In this document: positions 7,729-16,105 of the stretch, piece after piece
Position numbering within the stretch: position 1 is the first letter of the stretch
Layout of the letters: every line of letters starts with the position of its first letter
Assembly: GCA_003556605.1 (NCBI GenBank)
Contig: PWQX01000013.1
Span: 1 to 41,822 of the forward strand
Reading direction: 5' to 3'
DNA: 41,822 nucleotides
From: Spirochaetaceae bacterium
Lineage (GTDB): Bacteria > Spirochaetota > Spirochaetia > DSM-27196 > SLAA01
The notes under the pieces: generated by a model
What the model was told of the DNA's origin: nothing
The model's database searches: none
What the model saw: only the letters and a program-made list of their open reading frames with translations
Translations under genes and position numbers: made by a program

Positions 7729-9215
7729 AACCTGACGAATACCGCGCAATGGACGCTACCGCCCTTGCCGGTCTCTGGCGCGCCGGGAAAATCCCGGCCG
7801 TTGATTTGCTGGACTGCGCTATCGATCGCCTGGAAGAGGCGAACCCGAGTCTGAATGCGGTGGTGTACACCGCCTACGAGGCGGCGCGCGCGACCGCCGG
7901 GGAGCTGGATCAGACCCGCAGCAGAGGCCGCGGCAGGCACTCACAGCTCCCGGCGTTCGGTGGCGTTCCGTTCCCGGTCAAGGATCTCGGCGTAGAAATT
8001 GCAGGCATGCCTTTGCGCTCCGGTTGCCGGGGGTGGAGCGGGTACACGTCCCGGATCGACTCGCCGTTTGGGAGGCGGCTGCGCGAGCTTGGATTTGTGA
8101 TCTTCGGTAAGACCAACACACCGGAGTTTGGACTCTATCCGGTCACCGAAAGCAAGGCGTACGGTGCGTGCCGTAACCCTTTTAATCTCAAGTATAGCCC
8201 CGGAGGTGCGAGCGGAGGCGCAGCTGCGGCGGTAGCATCGAAAATGGTACCGATGGCCGGTGCCAGTGACGGTGGCGGCTCAATACGGACACCGGCCGCC
8301 TGTTGTGGACTGATTGGGATCAAGCCGTCGCAGGGAGTAGTGGCAGCAGGCGATGAACGCTGGGCCGGAATCTCCTCTGAGGGGTGTGTGAGCCGAACAG
8401 TTCGTGATACCGCCGCCTTTCTCGACTCCCTGCACAGCGGACGTAGCGAGGACACGCCCGGCTATGTCAAATCGCTCGGGAGCCGACCGCACGGTCTGCG
8501 CGTGGCGTTCTCCGCTGATCATCCGCTCGGCGCCATCACTCACGAAGCGTGCAGAGCGGCGGTTATCCGTGCGACCGCGCTGGTCGAGCCGATGAGTGCA
8601 AGCGTCGACGAGATTGCGATCCCGTTTCCGGCTGATCTGTATGCTCGTCTCTTTCTTCCGGTAGTCGCTGCTGAGGTAGCCGCCGATATCGCACAGTTGG
8701 CCCGCTATCTCGGCCGGCGACCGGGAGCTCGTGATCTCGAGCCTGATACCAGGCTCCTTGGTGAGGTCGGACGCCGGCTTTCCGCCATGCTTTACGTTGA
8801 GGCCCGCCGCGGCTGGCAACGGCTTGCAGCGGAGATGGCGGCGTTTCATGATCGCTATGACATCCTGCTTACACCGGTGCTCGCGACTCCGCCTCCGCGG
8901 GTCGGGACACTGACTACCAGTTTTCGCGATCAAATGAGCATTGAATCGTTGACTCGCACGCCTATGGGTCGAAGTCTCGCGCGCCCCGGCTTCATTGAGC
9001 GATTGGCGCTACGTGTCTTTGCACTGATGCCGTTCACACCCCCGGCGAACATGACCGGGCAGCCCGCCATCTCATTACCGATATACCGGACGTCTGGGGG
9101 GTTACCGGTGGGGGTGCAGGCGATGGCCGCACGTGGTCGTGATCGGCTATTGCTTCAACTTGCCGCCGCCCTGGAGGCGGACGGCGCCTGGACGGTTGGC
9201 GAGCCGGTTGTCTAA
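7725..9215 (+). CDS. Amidase signature family hydrolase
   Basis: A 496-residue amidase-signature enzyme that hydrolyses a C-N amide bond. The Ser-cisSer-Lys triad is visible: Lys86 in PVKDLG, the cis-Ser163 in GGASGGAAAAVA and the nucleophile Ser186 in DGGGSIRTPA. The family includes GatA, but no gatB or gatC lies nearby, and the C-terminal part is that of a stand-alone amidase. The ATG at 7725 follows GAGGAA and overlaps the trmH stop by four bases. Substrate unknown. Confidence 0.88.
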   Translation: MKPDEYRAMDATALAGLWRAGKIPAVDLLDCAIDRLEEANPSLNAVVYTAYEAARATAGELDQTRSRGRGRHSQLPAFGGVPFPVKDLGVEIAGMPLRSGCRGWSGYTSRIDSPFGRRLRELGFVIFGKTNTPEFGLYPVTESKAYGACRNPFNLKYSPGGASGGAAAAVASKMVPMAGASDGGGSIRTPAACCGLIGIKPSQGVVAAGDERWAGISSEGCVSRTVRDTAAFLDSLHSGRSEDTPGYVKSLGSRPHGLRVAFSADHPLGAITHEACRAAVIRATALVEPMSASVDEIAIPFPADLYARLFLPVVAAEVAADIAQLARYLGRRPGARDLEPDTRLLGEVGRRLSAMLYVEARRGWQRLAAEMAAFHDRYDILLTPVLATPPPRVGTLTTSFRDQMSIESLTRTPMGRSLARPGFIERLALRVFALMPFTPPANMTGQPAISLPIYRTSGGLPVGVQAMAARGRDRLLLQLAAALEADGAWTVGEPVV

Positions 9216-9226
9216 GCGGTTTCGCC

Positions 9227-9937
9227 TTATCCCCCGTACTCCAAGAGCAATCGTCCGACCGCGTGCCGGTCGGTCGGCGTGCCGAGCGAGTCCCACGCCG
9301 CGCGCAAGGCGCGGTCGGGGATGCCGTAATAACGGTATTTCAGCAAGTAGCGCGCGACCGAGTCTGTGAACTCCGGGTGACCTTGAAAGCACAAAACCTT
9401 GCGATCAATCTGGAAGGCTGCGTTCGGGCAAAAATCGTTCCCGGCCAAGAGCGTTGCGTTGGCCGGCAACGAGATGACCTGGTCTTGATGACTGTGAACC
9501 AGCGTAAGCTGAGGCTTGCCGAGTATCGCTGCCAAAGCGCGTGAGTGCACCTGAGCGACATGGGCTCCAACGCCCCAGCCGCGTGAGGATTTCGCAACTG
9601 TTCCGCCTAGAGCTTGTGCAATCACCTGGTGTCCGAAACACACGCCGAGTAGCGGTCGTCCCGCAGCCACGACGGTACGAACCCAGTGCTCCAGCCGCGG
9701 AATCCACGGCAGAGGTTCGTAGGCGCCGGCGCGACTGCCGGTGACGAGGTATCGATCGCAATCCTCGGTGCGCTCAGGCCAGCCGCCCACCGTGATGTCG
9801 TACACGCGCATTTGCACTGTCGGATCGTGTTCAGTGAACAGATCTTGAAACAAGGCGTCGTACGAGCGTACGTTACTCGGCAGCGCCTCACGCAGGTGGT
9901 CGCAGAGGATGAGCCCTACGCGCACACGCGCTTCCAC
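9227..9937 (-). CDS. Class I glutamine amidotransferase-like protein
   Basis: A 236-residue stand-alone GATase1 domain, similar in layout to GMP-synthase-like amidotransferases. The nucleophile elbow is GVCFGHQ (Cys100) and the His-Glu pair is in QGHPE (His187, Glu189), so the triad is complete. No synthetase domain is attached. It may be a gamma-glutamyl hydrolase-like enzyme acting on a small amide. It starts at GTG 9937 without a good Shine-Dalgarno sequence and runs convergently into the amidase gene with an 11-bp gap. Confidence 0.82.
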   Translation of the reverse strand: MEARVRVGLILCDHLREALPSNVRSYDALFQDLFTEHDPTVQMRVYDITVGGWPERTEDCDRYLVTGSRAGAYEPLPWIPRLEHWVRTVVAAGRPLLGVCFGHQVIAQALGGTVAKSSRGWGVGAHVAQVHSRALAAILGKPQLTLVHSHQDQVISLPANATLLAGNDFCPNAAFQIDRKVLCFQGHPEFTDSVARYLLKYRYYGIPDRALRAAWDSLGTPTDRHAVGRLLLEYGG

Positions 9938-10016
9938 TGCACGAGCGCTATCGCCGTATCACGCACAACCACTGCGGGAGTGACCCGTTCGCCCATTAGG
10001 GGCGGGTGTCTCGACA

Positions 10017-11504
10017 TTACAGCGCCGCAAAAACGACCGAGAGTGATCTGCCGTTGCGAACAAATTCAAGTCGAACCTGGTCTTCAGCCGCTGAGATCTC
10101 GCTGTAGAACTCTCCGGCATCCGCAATAGCGGTGTCATTGACCTCGGTGACGACATCCCCAGGCCGGAGTCCGGCCTCAGCGGCAACGGTGCCTCTTATG
10201 ACCTGTACCAGTACCGCCCCGTCGGTTCGGCGATCCACGCCCGCCTGTTCGCGCACATCCTGGGTCAGGGGCCAGGCCACCAATCCGGGCCAGAGCATGT
10301 CGGTCTGGGCAACCTCATCTTCGGGGGCGCGCCGTTCCAGTGTAACCGTTAGCTCAAGCGGTTCGCCGCTGCGGATCACTCGAAACTCGGTGCGTTGTCC
10401 GGGGCTCAATGCGCCGATCTCTCGCTGCAGCTCTACGGTATCGGTGATCGCTTCACCCTGCACGTGCGTAATGAAGTCACCTGGGCGCAGACCACCCTCT
10501 ACAGCCGGGGCGTTTTGGTACACCTGCAGTACCAGCGACCCCTCTTGGTCTTCAATTCCGAGATCTTCGGCAAGTGCGGTGTGTGTGTCGGTGTCGGTTA
10601 TGCTCACGCCGAGCCAACCGTACTGGATCTCGCCTTCCTCGAGCAGCTGCGTGACGGCGCCGGCGGCGGTATTTATCGGGATCGCAAAGCCGAGCCCAAC
10701 GTTGCCGCCGGTCCGAGTGCCCGCTATCCACGTATTGATGCCCACGATTTCGCCGCTCAGGTTCACCAATGCTCCGCCCGAATTCCCGGGGTTGATGGCG
10801 GCGTCGGTCTGGATGAAATCGGTGAGCTCCGGGATTTGTCCGCCCGGGCCTCCGCGGCGCCCCACGGCGCTCACGATGCCTGCGGTGACGGTAGACTCGA
10901 ATCCGAAGGGATTGCCGATCGCCATGACCCAGTCACCGACCCTCAAAGAGTCGGAATCACCGAGCTGAGCGATCGGTACTTCCGCGCTCGGGGAGAACTC
11001 CAATACCGCAATATCCATGCGCGCGTCGCCGCCGAGCTTCTCGGCTTCGTACTGTCTGCCGTCGTACAGTGAGATTTCAATCTCATCAGCGTCACCGACA
11101 ACATGGTTGTTGGTGAGAACATAGGCGGTATTGTCCTCGCTTTCGATAATCACGCCCGATCCGAGTCCGGGGCGCTCGAACTCGCGTTGTTCGCGGTCCG
11201 GACCGGGACCGAAGAAAAACTCAAACGGCGACCGGAGCCCTCGTTGTTCCACCGTCTCAACTACCGAAACCTCCACGACCACCGGTAGCACCGCCTCGGC
11301 GACGTCCGCCAACGAATCCTGCCCAGGGCTTGTAGCCGGCGAATTGGTGTGCCGGACACTCGGCGAACGAGCGTCTCGGGCTAAACGCTCGGTTGCTCCC
11401 GCTGGGGCTTCGCTGCGGTTGAGGCCGGCGATGAAACCCGCCGAGAACAGCACCACAGCGGCAGCAAGTGCGAAGAATGCAATTTTCCACATATTCAATT
11501 TCAT
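10017..11504 (-). CDS. htrA: HtrA/DegP-family periplasmic serine protease
   Basis: A 495-residue envelope quality-control protease. An N-terminal hydrophobic segment (about 8-27) serves as signal or anchor. The trypsin-like domain has the triad His134 (TNNHVV), Asp164 (MDIAVL) and Ser242 (NPGNSGGAL). Two PDZ domains follow, one around GWLGVSITD and HVQGEAI, the other around VIRGTVAAEAGLRPGDVV near the C-terminus. ATG 11504 is preceded by AGGGGA at a rather long distance; a second ATG lies four codons later. It is divergent from the dihydroorotate-dehydrogenase-like gene. Confidence 0.93.
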   Translation of the reverse strand: MKLNMWKIAFFALAAAVVLFSAGFIAGLNRSEAPAGATERLARDARSPSVRHTNSPATSPGQDSLADVAEAVLPVVVEVSVVETVEQRGLRSPFEFFFGPGPDREQREFERPGLGSGVIIESEDNTAYVLTNNHVVGDADEIEISLYDGRQYEAEKLGGDARMDIAVLEFSPSAEVPIAQLGDSDSLRVGDWVMAIGNPFGFESTVTAGIVSAVGRRGGPGGQIPELTDFIQTDAAINPGNSGGALVNLSGEIVGINTWIAGTRTGGNVGLGFAIPINTAAGAVTQLLEEGEIQYGWLGVSITDTDTHTALAEDLGIEDQEGSLVLQVYQNAPAVEGGLRPGDFITHVQGEAITDTVELQREIGALSPGQRTEFRVIRSGEPLELTVTLERRAPEDEVAQTDMLWPGLVAWPLTQDVREQAGVDRRTDGAVLVQVIRGTVAAEAGLRPGDVVTEVNDTAIADAGEFYSEISAAEDQVRLEFVRNGRSLSVVFAAL

Positions 11505-11610
11505 GGTAACTCAGTCCCCTCTAGGCACGTCTCGCGTGCAGATTGCCCCCCATGGTACTTATAAGGTAACGCGGCGCTTCGGCTCGCGACAAGCGCGGCG
11601 GGCAGTCTCG

Positions 11611-11639
11611 TTGACAGTTCGTTGGAAAGCGTTTAGTAT
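11611..11639 (+). promoter_or_regulatory. Strong sigma-70-type promoter of the DHOD-like gene
   Basis: A perfect -35 TTGACA (11611-11616), a 17-nt spacer and a good -10 TAGTAT (11634-11639) point towards the gene at 11697. The predicted start site is about 50 nt before the start codon. Confidence 0.7.
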
Positions 11640-11651
11640 TGATTTATCAAT
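11638..11651. promoter_or_regulatory. Candidate operator at the DHOD-like promoter
   Basis: ATTGATTTATCAAT is a perfect 6-bp inverted repeat around TT. It begins at the end of the -10 box and covers the predicted start site, a place where a repressor would act. The size suits a MarR-type dimer, and a MarR gene lies just downstream of the controlled gene, but that pairing is inference. Confidence 0.45.
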
Positions 11652-11696
11652 TCTTACTGAATCACGCACCATTTGTTTGCCAGGGGGAGAACAGTA

Positions 11697-12671
11697 ATGC
11701 TGGACCTTTCAACGGTTTATCTCGGGCACAAGTTGCGTAATCCTATTGTTGCTTCGAGCTCGAGTCTTACGAATACTCCCGAAAAAGTGAAACAGCTGGA
11801 AGACGCCGGGGTAGGGGCCGTCAGTTTGCGCTCGATCTTTGAAGAAGAAATAGAAGGTGAGATTGAAGGTCTGGAGCGTCAAGAAGGACATACCGAGGCC
11901 TGGGATTACATCCGAAGCGCGGAGATGTCTCACGGACTGGATGAGTACCGTCAACTCATCAAAGGATCTAAGGCCGCGGTCTCAATTCCGGTGTTCGCCA
12001 GCATGAACGCCAAGAGTTCTTCGTTCTGGGTAGATCATGTAAAGGTGCTGGAGGATGCCGGCGCCGACGGAATAGAGCTGAATCTTTCGCTGCTCCCGGT
12101 GGATTACCACGATACCGAGGAGAAGATTATTCGCTTCTACATTGATACCGTGAAACAGGTCAAACAGCGCGTTTCGGTCCCGCTCGCGGTCAAGATCGGC
12201 TATTACTTCACCTCGATACCGTCTGTGGTCGACCAACTGCATTACGCCGGAGCAAACGCGGTGGTGATGTTCAACCGGTTCTATCAGGTAGATATCGATG
12301 TGAGAAAAGAGCGCTTGAGCTCAATGTCCCCGATCAGCGCGCCGAGTGATTATGTCATTCCCTTGCGCTGGGTAATGCTGACGTACGGCAAGACCCCTAT
12401 CGATTTGGCGACCTCTTCGGGCGTACACGACGGGCGGACAGTGGTCAAAATGCTCCTCGCCGGGGCGACCGTGACGCAGGTGTGCTCGACGCTACTGAAG
12501 AACGGGGTGGAGCATCTGGATACCATGCGATCCGAGTTAGAGGGGTGGATGCGAGAAAATGGCTACTCGAGTGTCGATCAGTTCCGGGGTAAGCTCAGTC
12601 AGAAACGCAGCAACCGGCCTAAGTCCTTCGAGCGCATTCAGTACGTCAAAACGGTGGCGGCGCACGCCTAG
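11697..12671 (+). CDS. Dihydroorotate dehydrogenase-like flavoprotein
   Basis: A 324-residue TIM-barrel protein related to class 1 dihydroorotate dehydrogenases. The start ATG follows GGGGGAG. It begins with DLSTVYLGHKLRNPIVASSS, the usual N-terminus of this group. The active-site loop that in true enzymes reads N-x-S-C-P is here NLSLLP (residues 129-134), and no catalytic Cys or Ser base is obvious there. An authentic pyrimidine enzyme is therefore doubtful; many genomes carry such a second homologue of unknown role. No other pyr genes are near. Expression is likely controlled by the promoter and operator just upstream. Confidence 0.82.
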   Translation: MLDLSTVYLGHKLRNPIVASSSSLTNTPEKVKQLEDAGVGAVSLRSIFEEEIEGEIEGLERQEGHTEAWDYIRSAEMSHGLDEYRQLIKGSKAAVSIPVFASMNAKSSSFWVDHVKVLEDAGADGIELNLSLLPVDYHDTEEKIIRFYIDTVKQVKQRVSVPLAVKIGYYFTSIPSVVDQLHYAGANAVVMFNRFYQVDIDVRKERLSSMSPISAPSDYVIPLRWVMLTYGKTPIDLATSSGVHDGRTVVKMLLAGATVTQVCSTLLKNGVEHLDTMRSELEGWMRENGYSSVDQFRGKLSQKRSNRPKSFERIQYVKTVAAHA

Positions 12672-12682
12672 CCGTATCGGCG

Positions 12683-13165
12683 CTAACTCGTGTGTTGGAG
12701 GCGGCGAAGACTCCGCATTGTCCGTTGCCATTCGCCGCGTCCGACGTGCCGCAGAACGCGGTGGTGAGCACGTCTCCAGATCGGCACGGTTGCCTCCAGC
12801 ATCTTTCTTCCCCGAACGGCTAAGGTGTATACCCGCGAGCGCCGGTCCTGTCCGGGTTCAACGTTAACCCAATTGCGCTCCTCGAGAGCATCCATGTTTC
12901 GTGAAATTGTGCTGGGGTCTGAGCCCAGCCGCTCGGCAAGCTCGGCACTGCTGATCGGCTCGTATAAGGAAAGATGGACGAGAATCGCAAACTGTACCGA
13001 GGTTACCGCCGACGGGCGGAACTCCTCTTCAAACACCCGCCGCACCGCTTTATAGGCCATGCTGAGGTTAGAAGCAGGACAGACTTGCGGCAACAACCAC
13101 AATTCGTTATCGGTCTTTTTCCCGCGTCGTCGCCGAGCGCGGGATATCATGTATTCGTTACTCAC
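12683..13165 (-). CDS. MarR-family transcriptional regulator
   Basis: A 160-residue winged-helix regulator. The recognition region reads ISSAELAERLGSDPSTISRNMDALEERNWV and is followed by the wing (EPGQDRRSRVYTLAVRGRK), both typical of MarR. The N-terminus carries a basic RARRRRGKK stretch. It starts at GTG 13165 or at ATG 13150; neither has a clear Shine-Dalgarno sequence. It is convergent with the DHOD-like gene, 11 bp away, and lies downstream of rnfA. Plausible targets are the palindrome at 11638-11651 or its own promoter. Ligand unknown. Confidence 0.88.
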   Translation of the reverse strand: MSNEYMISRARRRRGKKTDNELWLLPQVCPASNLSMAYKAVRRVFEEEFRPSAVTSVQFAILVHLSLYEPISSAELAERLGSDPSTISRNMDALEERNWVNVEPGQDRRSRVYTLAVRGRKMLEATVPIWRRAHHRVLRHVGRGEWQRTMRSLRRLQHTS

Positions 13166-13248
13166 TGCTAAGAGTGTACTTATGTTGTTAGCCGCTGGTC
13201 AATACGGACGCGATGAAGCGCACCGGGAGCACCAGCAGGGGCAGCGCC

Positions 13249-13827
13249 TTACGCCAGCCCCTGGAATCCCATGAATGCTAAGGCTAAGAGCCCTGCAGTT
13301 ACGAGCGCAATGGGTCCGCCCCGCATGGCTTTCGGGACCGGCATGAGGGCCAGACGCTCACGAATACCGGCAAATGCCACCAGTGCGATCGTGAATCCGA
13401 TTGCGCTCGCGATTGCGAACAGAATGGTCTGAGCCAGATCGTATTGATGCTGAACGATCAAGAGCGCCACGCCCATGATGGCGCAGTTGGTTGTGATCAA
13501 CGGCAGGAATACGCCTAAGGCCTGATGCAGCGGAGGGCTAACCTTTTTCATCACGATCTCAACCAACTGGACAAGCGAAGCGATCACCAAAATGAACGCG
13601 ACTGTCTGCAGAAACTGCAATTCCAACGGCATCAACAGAAACTGCCGAATGAGATACGTTGCGATTCCGGCGATCGTCATGACGAACATCACCGCCGCAC
13701 TCATTCCGATTGCTGTGGAAAGCCGCGAGCTGACGCCCAGGAACGGGCAGATTCCGAGGAACTGCACCAGGACGAGGTTATTCACCAGCATCGCCGCGAT
13801 AACGATGGTTACATAGTCACCTGCCAT
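13249..13827 (-). CDS. rnfA: Rnf complex subunit RnfA
   Basis: A 192-residue, six-TM membrane subunit of the Rnf ferredoxin:NAD+ oxidoreductase, homologous to NqrE. The N-terminal NNLVLVQFLGICPFLGVS and the central TTNCAIMGVALL, with their Cys residues, are the family hallmarks; in related complexes these Cys ligate an Fe-S centre between RnfA and RnfE. The gene is last in the rnfBCDGEA order, starts behind AAGGAG and lies one base after rnfE. Confidence 0.95.
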   Translation of the reverse strand: MAGDYVTIVIAAMLVNNLVLVQFLGICPFLGVSSRLSTAIGMSAAVMFVMTIAGIATYLIRQFLLMPLELQFLQTVAFILVIASLVQLVEIVMKKVSPPLHQALGVFLPLITTNCAIMGVALLIVQHQYDLAQTILFAIASAIGFTIALVAFAGIRERLALMPVPKAMRGGPIALVTAGLLALAFMGFQGLA

Positions 13828-13828
13828 A

Positions 13829-14497
13829 TCAGCGTACTCCTTCGGCTGCCGGTTCGGCGCTCACCGCTCGTGCGCGGGCGGCCGCCGCAACTGCCCGTGC
13901 CTTTCTCACACCGGTATTGACCCCGGCAATCAAGAACCCTAGCGCGATGAAGGCTCCTGGGGGCATGATGAACAGCAGCATAGTCGTTGCGTCCTCGTGT
14001 ACAAATGCGAGTCCAAACAACGAGCCGCTGCCGAGAACCTCGCGTACCGCCCCGAGCATGGCTAGCGCTACGGTGAAGCCTACCCCCATCGTTACCGCAT
14101 CGATAACGGAGGAAGCGAGTATATTGCGAGAAGCGAAGGCTTCGGCCCGGCCGAGAATCAGGCAGTTCACGACGATCAAAGGAATGAACAAGCCGAGAGA
14201 CTCGTGCAACTCGGGAAGATAAGCGGCCATCGTGAGGTCGACGACAGTCACGAAACTGGCAATCACGACGATATATGCCGGAATCCGGACCTTTTCAGGG
14301 ATCAAATCCCTGATCAGGGCAACGACAACGTTCGAACTGAGCAACACCGCCGAGCTTGCGACTCCCATTCCAATTCCGTTGATCGCTGTGCTGGTAACAC
14401 CTAAAACCGGACACATACCAAGCAGCATGGCGAAAACCGGGTTTTCGCGAAACAAGCCCTTAGTTATCTCGTTCTTGAAACTCAAACCGTCGGCCAT
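13829..14497 (-). CDS. rnfE: Rnf complex subunit RnfE
   Basis: A 222-residue, six-TM subunit, paralogous to RnfA. It has [23 protein letters not shown] near the start and [15 protein letters not shown] in the middle, the two Cys-bearing stretches expected of RnfE/NqrD. I chose ATG 14497 because it follows AAGGAG and begins just after rnfG; an upstream start at 14602 would add an unrelated N-terminus. The C-terminus has an Ala/Arg-rich tail beyond the last TM. Confidence 0.94.
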   Translation of the reverse strand: MADGLSFKNEITKGLFRENPVFAMLLGMCPVLGVTSTAINGIGMGVASSAVLLSSNVVVALIRDLIPEKVRIPAYIVVIASFVTVVDLTMAAYLPELHESLGLFIPLIVVNCLILGRAEAFASRNILASSVIDAVTMGVGFTVALAMLGAVREVLGSGSLFGLAFVHEDATTMLLFIMPPGAFIALGFLIAGVNTGVRKARAVAAAARARAVSAEPAAEGVR

Positions 14498-14498
14498 A

Positions 14499-15071
14499 CT
14501 ACTGTGCTCCTTCCACCTTTTCAAACGCATCAACCGCGCGGCGAATTGCGTCGGCCACAGCGCGGGTGGAAATCGTGGCGGCGGTGATAGTGTCGATATC
14601 ACCGTTGTCTACACTTGCCCGCAGATCGAACTCACGCGGGTCTATGTCACGAAACTGCTTGAGAAACCGATCACGGGTTATAGCATCGCCGAGCCCCGGT
14701 GTCTCGCTGTGTTGTAGCACCTGTACTCCGGTAATGATCCCATCGGGGGAAAACCCAACCATGAGCTGTAGCTCTCCGCCGTACGCTTGCCTGCTGTACG
14801 TGCGTATCGCCAGCCCGATCGGCTCGTCCTCGAAGGTCGCGGGGTGGAACAGCAGGCGCTCAATACTTTCGATCTCGTACGCTTCTTCCATGGGATCGTT
14901 GTCGAACTCAGGCAGCACTACCTCGAGGGCTGCGCGCTGTCTGGCAGCCCGATTCTCGGCGATTCGCTCGGCAGTCTGCAGGTGCGTGAATCCCAACAAG
15001 AGCGCGGAGATCAGGGCTATTGCAGTTAGCACGAGCACCATATTCGCAAAGGTTGATTCCATCTTAGCCAT
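14499..15071 (-). CDS. rnfG: Rnf complex flavoprotein subunit RnfG
   Basis: A 190-residue subunit with one N-terminal TM segment (about 10-28) and an extracytoplasmic FMN-binding domain. The flavinylation motif usually reads S/T-G-A-T-S/T. Here it is TAATIST, with Thr166 as the expected attachment residue and Ala164 in the usual Gly position. The rest ([13 protein letters not shown]) fits the family. Start ATG follows AAGGAG. FMN would be attached by an ApbE-type transferase, not encoded in the window. Confidence 0.93.
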   Translation of the reverse strand: MAKMESTFANMVLVLTAIALISALLLGFTHLQTAERIAENRAARQRAALEVVLPEFDNDPMEEAYEIESIERLLFHPATFEDEPIGLAIRTYSRQAYGGELQLMVGFSPDGIITGVQVLQHSETPGLGDAITRDRFLKQFRDIDPREFDLRASVDNGDIDTITAATISTRAVADAIRRAVDAFEKVEGAQ

Positions 15072-16072
15072 TATGCCGCAGCTCCTTTGCCGAACCGCCG
15101 TGGTCGCAACTTGTTATCGATAATCGGCACGAACGCGTTCATAATCAGTATCGCGTAGGTGACGCCCTCGGGGAACCCACCGAACAGGCGGATAACCGCC
15201 GTAATGAAGCCGCAGCCTACTGCGAACACTATCTTACCATTGCGTGACATCGGCGAGGTGGTCATATCGGTTGCCATGAACCATGCTCCGAGCATAGCGC
15301 CACCGGCGAGTACGTGAAACAATGGGTCGGCGTAGGCGGTGGGATCAATCACCCAAAACGTGCCTGTGATGACGGCCAGCGTCCCGAGGAAGATCACAGG
15401 GGTCTCCCACGAAATGAGTTGCCTATACAGCATGTACGCGCCGCCGATGAGAACCGCCAGCGCACTGATCTCGCCCATCGACCCCCCGACTGTACCGAGG
15501 AACAGCTGCCAGTAGCTTGGCAGCTCAGCTGCGATAGTCGTCAGCGGTTCGCCCAGGGCTTTCGCATCTGCAATCTGCCCGAGAGCTGTGGCTCCTGTGA
15601 CCCGGTCGGCACCCAATGACAGGAGAGTCTGCTGTGGAAGCGGCCAGGTATTCATATGTACCGGGAAACTCACCGTCATAAAGGCGCGGCCAATCAACGC
15701 CGGGTTAAACGGATTCGCCCCAAGGCCGCCGAACGCCATCTTTGCGACGCCGATTGCAACGATAGATCCGACGACGAGTTGCCACATAGGCACGGCCACC
15801 GAGACGTTGAACGCCAATAGCATCCCGGTAACAACTGCGGAACCGTCGGATACGGTCGCGCGCTGTTTTAAAAAATACCGCTGGATTACGTACTCAGTGA
15901 CAACGCACGCAGCGCTTGTTACCAAGACTGCCATAATGGCACGGGCGCCGAATACTAATGCGGAGGCTACGAAAACCGGCACGAGCGCAATAACCACACC
16001 CCACATTATACGCGCCACGGTGAGGTCACCCTTGGCGTGCGGCGAACTTGATACGATTAGCGTTTGACTCAT
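15071..16072 (-). CDS. rnfD: Rnf complex flavoprotein subunit RnfD
   Basis: A 333-residue membrane subunit homologous to NqrB. The covalent FMN motif is intact as RVTGATAL (Thr162). The region GLGANPFNPALIGRAF before it is a family signature. I chose ATG 16072; an in-frame TTG at 16090 is less likely. The last base of rnfD overlaps the first of rnfG, consistent with one transcript. Confidence 0.94.
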   Translation of the reverse strand: MSQTLIVSSSPHAKGDLTVARIMWGVVIALVPVFVASALVFGARAIMAVLVTSAACVVTEYVIQRYFLKQRATVSDGSAVVTGMLLAFNVSVAVPMWQLVVGSIVAIGVAKMAFGGLGANPFNPALIGRAFMTVSFPVHMNTWPLPQQTLLSLGADRVTGATALGQIADAKALGEPLTTIAAELPSYWQLFLGTVGGSMGEISALAVLIGGAYMLYRQLISWETPVIFLGTLAVITGTFWVIDPTAYADPLFHVLAGGAMLGAWFMATDMTTSPMSRNGKIVFAVGCGFITAVIRLFGGFPEGVTYAILIMNAFVPIIDNKLRPRRFGKGAAA

Positions 16073-16105
16073 AACGATGCTTATTCTCAACGGGCCGCGC
16101 CCGCG

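Noticed and set aside
7725-9215. GatA subunit of the tRNA amidotransferase
   Set aside because: No gatB or gatC is adjacent, and the sequence around the triad fits stand-alone amidases equally well.
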